This document shows, piece by piece, positions 6,978 to 9,513 of a DNA stretch of 9,513 nucleotides. Source of the DNA: Candidatus Iainarchaeum sp. (GTDB lineage Archaea > Iainarchaeota > Iainarchaeia > Iainarchaeales > JAFGBZ01). Below the pieces are notes generated by a model. The model had not been told where the DNA came from and ran no database searches. It worked only from the letters and a program-made list of their open reading frames with translations. How positions within the stretch are numbered: the first letter of the stretch is position 1; each line of letters starts with the position of its first letter. The stretch covers positions 1 to 9,513 of the forward strand of contig JACRDJ010000133.1 of assembly GCA_016218635.1 (NCBI GenBank), written 5' to 3'. The translations under genes and the position numbers were made by a program.

Positions 6978-7775
6978 ATGCTGTCTGCGGATTTCTGGGA
7001 ATCGTTCGTCGTTTTCGGCCGCGAGGGGCTGGAAGCCATCCTGCTCCTGGCCGCCATCGTGGCCTCCCTGGTCACCCGGAAGCAGGAAAAACACCTTCCG
7101 GTTGTGTACGGGGGTGCGGCCCTGGCTGTGATTGCCAGCCTGCTGACGGCAGTTGCTCTGGAGTGGTTTTGGGTGGCATCCGAGTTTTCGGAACCCTTCC
7201 TGGAGGGCATCACGATGCTCTTGGCCGGAATCGTCCTGCTCTATGTGACCAATTGGATGCTGGGCAAAGCGGATTCAATCCGATGGGCGAATTACATTAA
7301 GGGAAAAGTGGGGAATGCCCTTTCCCGCCGGAATAGGTATGCGCTGGGGCTGGCTTCTTTTCTGGCCGTGTACCGGGAAGGGTTCGAGACCGTGTTGTTC
7401 TTCAAGGCGCTCTTTGTGGGTTCAACGGATCCTGCCGGCGTTGGGATCGGGATCGTTGCCGGAATTCTGCTGCTGGGAATCCTGTGGATTTTGATCCTGC
7501 AGCTGGAAAAACGGCTTCCGCTGGGGCTGGTGTTTGCCTCCACGAGCCTGATTCTTTTCCTGATGAGCGTGAAAATGTTCGGGGGCGGAATCCATGAACT
7601 TCAGGAAACCGGCATCATTACGGAAACGGCATTAAGCGGAATTCCATCCGTTGAGGATTTGGGGTTGTTCCCGACTCTTGAAACAATCGGCGCCCAGGCA
7701 CTGGCCATATTGGCTGGAATCGGGCTCTTTTTTATTCATGCCCGAAAAAAACCGGTGCAACCGTCTGCGGCGTGA
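6978..7775 (+). CDS. FTR1/EfeU-family high-affinity iron permease
   Basis: Integral membrane protein of the oxidase-dependent iron transporter family (yeast Ftr1p, bacterial EfeU), which moves iron across the cytoplasmic membrane. The 265 residues contain about seven hydrophobic segments. Both hallmark iron-binding motifs are present: REGLE at 15-19 in the first helix and REGFE at 133-137 in the fourth. An acidic FLEG (74-77) and GIHELQE (204-210) lie in or near other helices and match positions usually conserved in the family. The C-terminus is short and basic. No EfeO, EfeB or multicopper oxidase is encoded in the window, so how iron is presented to the permease is open. The ATG at 6978 has no clear Shine-Dalgarno sequence; the predicted leader is about 25 bases. 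Two DtxR-like dyads overlap the promoter, and a DtxR-family gene follows after 68 bp, so iron-dependent repression is likely. Confidence 0.93.
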   Translation: MLSADFWESFVVFGREGLEAILLLAAIVASLVTRKQEKHLPVVYGGAALAVIASLLTAVALEWFWVASEFSEPFLEGITMLLAGIVLLYVTNWMLGKADSIRWANYIKGKVGNALSRRNRYALGLASFLAVYREGFETVLFFKALFVGSTDPAGVGIGIVAGILLLGILWILILQLEKRLPLGLVFASTSLILFLMSVKMFGGGIHELQETGIITETALSGIPSVEDLGLFPTLETIGAQALAILAGIGLFFIHARKKPVQPSAA

Positions 7776-7812
7776 GTGCCTGAACGTACGCCTTTTCCGC
7801 GCCAGCCCGAGT

Positions 7813-7820
7813 GAATAAAA
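7813..7820 (+). promoter_or_regulatory. Possible TATA-like box of the DtxR-family regulator gene
   Basis: GAATAAAA is centred about 27 bp before the ATG at 7844, the spacing expected for a leaderless archaeal mRNA. The match to a TATA box is weak, and the gene could instead be read through from the iron permease gene. No TTAGG half-site is present in the 68-bp gap. Confidence 0.3.
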
Positions 7821-7843
7821 ACTGTTTCGTTCTGCAATGATGC

Positions 7844-8272
7844 ATGCGCGTGGCCTGCGGAAAAATCATTCTGGAAAGAAGCCGTGAAAATGAGGAAATG
7901 TACCTCAAAGCCGTCTGGCTCCTCGAAGAAGAAGGGTTCAAGCCCATTCATGCGGGCGAGGTGGCCAAACTGCTTAACATTTCCATTCCCTCCACCACGG
8001 AAATGCTGCACAAACTGGGAAAAAAAGGATTTCTGCAATACAGCGGCCGGGCCGGTATCCTGCTTAAACCCAGGGGAAGAAAGCGGGCGGAAAAAATCGT
8101 GCGCAACCTGCGCCTGGCGGAAGTGTGGCTGGAGCAGGTGCTTCAAATCAAGGACCAGGATGTGGCCTGCCGGTTTGAACACATATTCACGGAGCCCGTG
8201 GTGCGTGCCCTGCGCAGGACCCTCAAAAACCCCCTTCAATGCCCGCATGGAAAAAAAATTCCGGCCATTTAA
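7844..8272 (+). CDS. DtxR/MntR-family metal-dependent transcriptional regulator (short form)
   Basis: Metal-sensing DNA-binding repressor. The 142 residues comprise an N-terminal winged helix (about 15-80; helix-turn-helix at HAGEVAKLLNISIPSTTEMLHKL, 36-58) and a dimerisation/metal domain (about 83-140) ending in CPHGKKIP. The third, SH3-like domain of DtxR is absent, so it is MntR-sized. Aligned by eye to DtxR, the ligands Met10, Cys102, Glu105 and His106 correspond to Met19, Cys109, Glu112 and His113. In the other site, DtxR His79 is Leu89 (RNLRLAE where the family usually has a His before RLAE) and His98 is Gln105; only Glu83 (Glu93) remains. It probably senses one metal ion per subunit, most likely iron given the neighbouring permease; manganese cannot be excluded. 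The ATG at 7844 has no ribosome binding site and suits a leaderless mRNA; a GTG at 7850 is an alternative. Confidence 0.88.
   Translation: MRVACGKIILERSRENEEMYLKAVWLLEEEGFKPIHAGEVAKLLNISIPSTTEMLHKLGKKGFLQYSGRAGILLKPRGRKRAEKIVRNLRLAEVWLEQVLQIKDQDVACRFEHIFTEPVVRALRRTLKNPLQCPHGKKIPAI
8251..8258 (-). terminator. T8 tract on the minus strand
   Basis: Eight A on the plus strand, read as T8 on the minus strand, about 100 bp beyond the end of the possible small minus-strand gene. It could act as an archaeal oligo-T terminator. It is also the Gly-Lys-Lys codon run of the DtxR-family gene, so it may be there only for coding reasons. Confidence 0.25.
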
Positions 8273-8304
8273 GCGCACCGGGTTGTTATTCGAGGAAATT
8301 CTTA

Positions 8305-8338
8305 TTTTTTTCGGTCGGAAACGGTTCCCTTCTTTTTT
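8305..8338 (+). terminator. Oligo-T terminator region of the FTR1-regulator unit
   Basis: T7 at 8305-8311 and T6 at 8333-8338, 33 and 61 bases after the stop codon of the regulator. T-runs without a strong hairpin are the usual archaeal intrinsic terminator. A further T7 lies at 8413-8419. Confidence 0.5.
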
Positions 8339-8355
8339 CGCCGATTGGCATACCA

Positions 8356-8592
8356 CTAAATTGGCCCTTGCCTATCCAAGGAATCCCCAAATGGACGCGG
8401 GTGGTCTTCAAGTTTTTTTCTAACCCCGAAAATAACGGGGCGGTCACTTTCCTTAATGTTGGGATCTTTTGCTTTCAGCGCATCAAAGCTTTTATCAACA
8501 ATAAATTGAAGCGGGAATGATTTTTCTCCGCCTTTTCGCGGTTCGTTCGGTTTAAGGGGATTGGGACGCTTAAAAGGGGCGCGCGGACACAT
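8356..8592 (-). CDS. Possible small protein, 78 residues, unknown or degraded
   Basis: I do not recognise it. The ATG at 8592 lies about 25 bp from the centre of the TATA-like block at 8613-8622, the spacing of a leaderless archaeal gene and similar to nadK here. The first 26 residues are Pro/Lys/Arg-rich. The rest (FPLQFIVDKSFDALKAKDPN, then VRKKLEDHPRPFGDSL at about 57-72) faintly recalls the start and middle of RelE-type toxins, but a TAG stops it after QGPI, before the region where that family carries its conserved R-x-x-Y. It may be a real small protein, a broken toxin gene or a chance ORF. No antitoxin gene is visible beside it. Confidence 0.3.
   Translation of the reverse strand: MCPRAPFKRPNPLKPNEPRKGGEKSFPLQFIVDKSFDALKAKDPNIKESDRPVIFGVRKKLEDHPRPFGDSLDRQGPI
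8424..8440. repeat. Short inverted repeat CCCCG/CGGGG
   Basis: Perfect 5-bp arms around a 7-base AT loop (AAAATAA), directly after TTTTTTTCTAA on the plus strand. It lies inside the possible 78-codon ORF. Too short to name; it could be a transcript-end hairpin. Confidence 0.35.
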
Positions 8593-8612
8593 GAGAAAAG
8601 AAATGAATCGGA

Positions 8613-8622
8613 TAAATTTAAA
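8613..8622. promoter_or_regulatory. Second palindromic TATA-like element
   Basis: TAAATTTAAA, sharing its core with the nadK/ppdK element at 3353-3364. On the minus strand it sits at leaderless distance from the ATG at 8592. On the plus strand it faces only a 13-codon ORF at 8647-8688. If it is active, the minus-strand ORF is the better candidate. Confidence 0.35.
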
Positions 8623-8684
8623 CTTAATGGGGGCCTGTTTTAACCGATGAATTTACGACCCGGATCAGAAATGCACGTAACCGA

Positions 8685-9513
8685 TTAGGGAATTCCCAGC
8701 TGCCCCGCGAAAACGGGTTCGAGTTCTTTCAGAAACGCCTCTTTTTTTTCGGCCGGAAACTTGCATCCGGCCGCAATCTTGTGTCCCCCGCCTTCAGCCC
8801 CTTCGCCCAGGCGTGCACAGACTTCCCGGAAAGCCAGTCCGATGTTGAGGCCCGCATGAACCAGTTCGCTGGTTCCGCGGCCGGAAGCCTTCAGGAAACC
8901 GGGATCCGAAACGGTGAGGGCGATGATGGGTTTGGAGGAATCGATCAGTCCGCTGCCCAAGTACATGCCGGCCACGATGCCGATCAGGGTTTCGGAAATT
9001 TTTCCTCCCGAATCAAAAAAATGGAATGAAATGAATTCGGTTGTTTTATTGGATTTGAGGAGTTCGATTCCTTCCCGTAATTCGCGCCGGTGCTCGGCGA
9101 GCAAAATCATGGCCTGTGCAAACCCTTCCCCGCGATCACCCGATGCAACCTTCAGTCCCAGGTCCGCCTGCCCGTGGCGTCCACAGGAATTCAGCAGCGT
9201 GGAAAATTCCTTGGCATCCCGCGTGGGAGAATTCGGGAGTTCCCGAAGTAATGTATACACTTCTCCGATGAGCTGGTTGAGTTTCCATTCCGGGGTCTGA
9301 TGCGAATGCAATAATAAGAGCAGGGCGCTCACGGATTCCTTTTTTTCTTCCGCGGAAAGATCGGCATACGTGCGCCAGCGTTCTTTTTCCTTTAATTCGA
9401 TTCCGTGCGCGGACAAAAACCGAAGGCAACCTTCCTCGTTGGCGCTTAATCCGGGCAGCACGGGCTCGGAGGAATAGAGCAGAAACTGGGTGAGCGGGCG
9501 GGAAATGCGCCCA
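8685..9513 (-). CDS. Archaeal RecJ-like (GAN-type) DHH phosphoesterase, C-terminal part
   Basis: The frame is open through the right edge, so the start and the N-terminal DHH catalytic domain lie outside the window; the GTG at 9461 is internal. The visible 275 or so residues begin GRISRPLTQFLLYSSEPVLP, as in the middle of archaeal RecJ-like proteins. Counting from Val at 9461, NSCGRHGQADLGL is at 91-103, FISFHFFDSGGKI at 143-155 and SGRGTSELVHAGLNIG at 193-208. The DHHA1 signature GGGHKIAAG is at 224-232, followed by a short helical end (LGIP). Archaeal members of this family (GINS-associated nuclease) degrade single-stranded nucleic acid and work with the CMG-like replisome through GINS. Whether the N-terminal metal ligands are intact cannot be judged here. 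The neighbouring genes give no replication context. The stop codon lies next to the palindrome GGGAATTCCC (8688-8697). Confidence 0.88.
   Translation of the reverse strand, partial: GRISRPLTQFLLYSSEPVLPGLSANEEGCLRFLSAHGIELKEKERWRTYADLSAEEKKESVSALLLLLHSHQTPEWKLNQLIGEVYTLLRELPNSPTRDAKEFSTLLNSCGRHGQADLGLKVASGDRGEGFAQAMILLAEHRRELREGIELLKSNKTTEFISFHFFDSGGKISETLIGIVAGMYLGSGLIDSSKPIIALTVSDPGFLKASGRGTSELVHAGLNIGLAFREVCARLGEGAEGGGHKIAAGCKFPAEKKEAFLKELEPVFAGQLGIP

Larger units (their letters stand above)
8273..8684. other. Gene-poor stretch of 412 bp between the regulator and the RecJ-like gene
   Basis: It contains three T-tracts (8305-8311, 8333-8338, 8413-8419), a CCCCG/CGGGG hairpin (8424-8440), one possible 78-codon minus-strand ORF (8356-8592) and a palindromic TATA-like block (8613-8622). 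I see no tRNA, no clear C/D-box pair, no tandem repeat and no insertion-sequence ends. Confidence 0.6.

Noticed and set aside
7884..8423. 179-codon plus-strand frame overlapping the DtxR-family gene
   Set aside because: It is a frame-shifted shadow: the overlapping frame gives a continuous DtxR/MntR match, while this one gives a Cys/Lys/Arg-rich product with no family resemblance.
8647..8688. 13-codon ORF at leaderless distance from the TATA-like block
   Set aside because: Very short, with no recognisable peptide, and it runs into the stop codon of the RecJ-like gene. Chance is the simpler explanation.
8600..8690. Possible C/D-box small RNA (CGATGA near 8645; CTGA on the opposite strand)
   Set aside because: The C-like and D-like boxes are on different strands and no complete box pair with proper spacing exists on one strand.
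1..9513. CRISPR arrays, insertion sequences, prophage or defence genes
   Set aside because: I saw no direct-repeat/spacer pattern, transposase motif, terminal inverted repeats, integrase or known defence domain anywhere in the window.

Overview
The window looks archaeal. The reasons are the PGF-pre-PGF type surface protein with a C-terminal membrane anchor, the archaeal RecJ-like (GAN-type) DHHA1 protein, AT-rich TATA-like boxes at promoter distance, genes with very short or no leader, and oligo-T tracts after genes. The small genes and this type of surface protein suggest a DPANN lineage, perhaps Diapherotrites/Iainarchaeota or a relative. That placement is an inference from protein style and was not tested. 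GC is moderate (roughly 50-55% by eye), and every gene is an ordinary uninterrupted reading frame.

Layout, left to right. (1) Positions 1-2480, plus: the C-terminal ~825 residues of a large secreted, membrane-anchored surface protein that is open at the left edge. Its N-terminal ~500 residues are studded with D-x-N tripeptides, and the last ~325 residues have none. (2) Positions 2552-3334, minus: NAD kinase, convergent with the surface protein across a hairpin. (3) Positions 3397-6039, plus: full-length pyruvate, phosphate dikinase with a TTG start, divergent from nadK over a 62-bp gap that holds one palindromic TATA-like element. (4) About 6020-6817, minus: a polytopic membrane protein whose 3' end overlaps the end of ppdK. 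(5) Positions 6978-7775, plus: an FTR1/EfeU-type iron permease preceded by two in-phase TTAGG-N4-CCTAA-like dyads. (6) Positions 7844-8272, plus: a short DtxR/MntR-type metalloregulator. (7) Positions 8273-8684: a gene-poor stretch with several T-tracts, a small hairpin, a weakly supported 78-codon ORF on the minus strand and a second palindromic TATA-like element. (8) Positions 8685-9513, minus: the C-terminal part of an archaeal RecJ-like DHH phosphoesterase, cut by the right edge.

How the genes work together. The clearest unit is the iron module. The FTR1 promoter carries two copies of a DtxR-like operator exactly 20 bp apart (two helical turns) around the predicted transcription start, and the likely regulator is the next gene on the same strand. 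nadK and ppdK are separate housekeeping genes of central metabolism (NADP supply; PEP/pyruvate interconversion) that share a compact divergent promoter. The surface protein, the membrane protein and the nuclease have no evident functional link to their neighbours.

The observations most worth following up are the D-x-N periodicity of the surface protein, the double operator before FTR1, and the altered metal-ligand set of the DtxR-like regulator.
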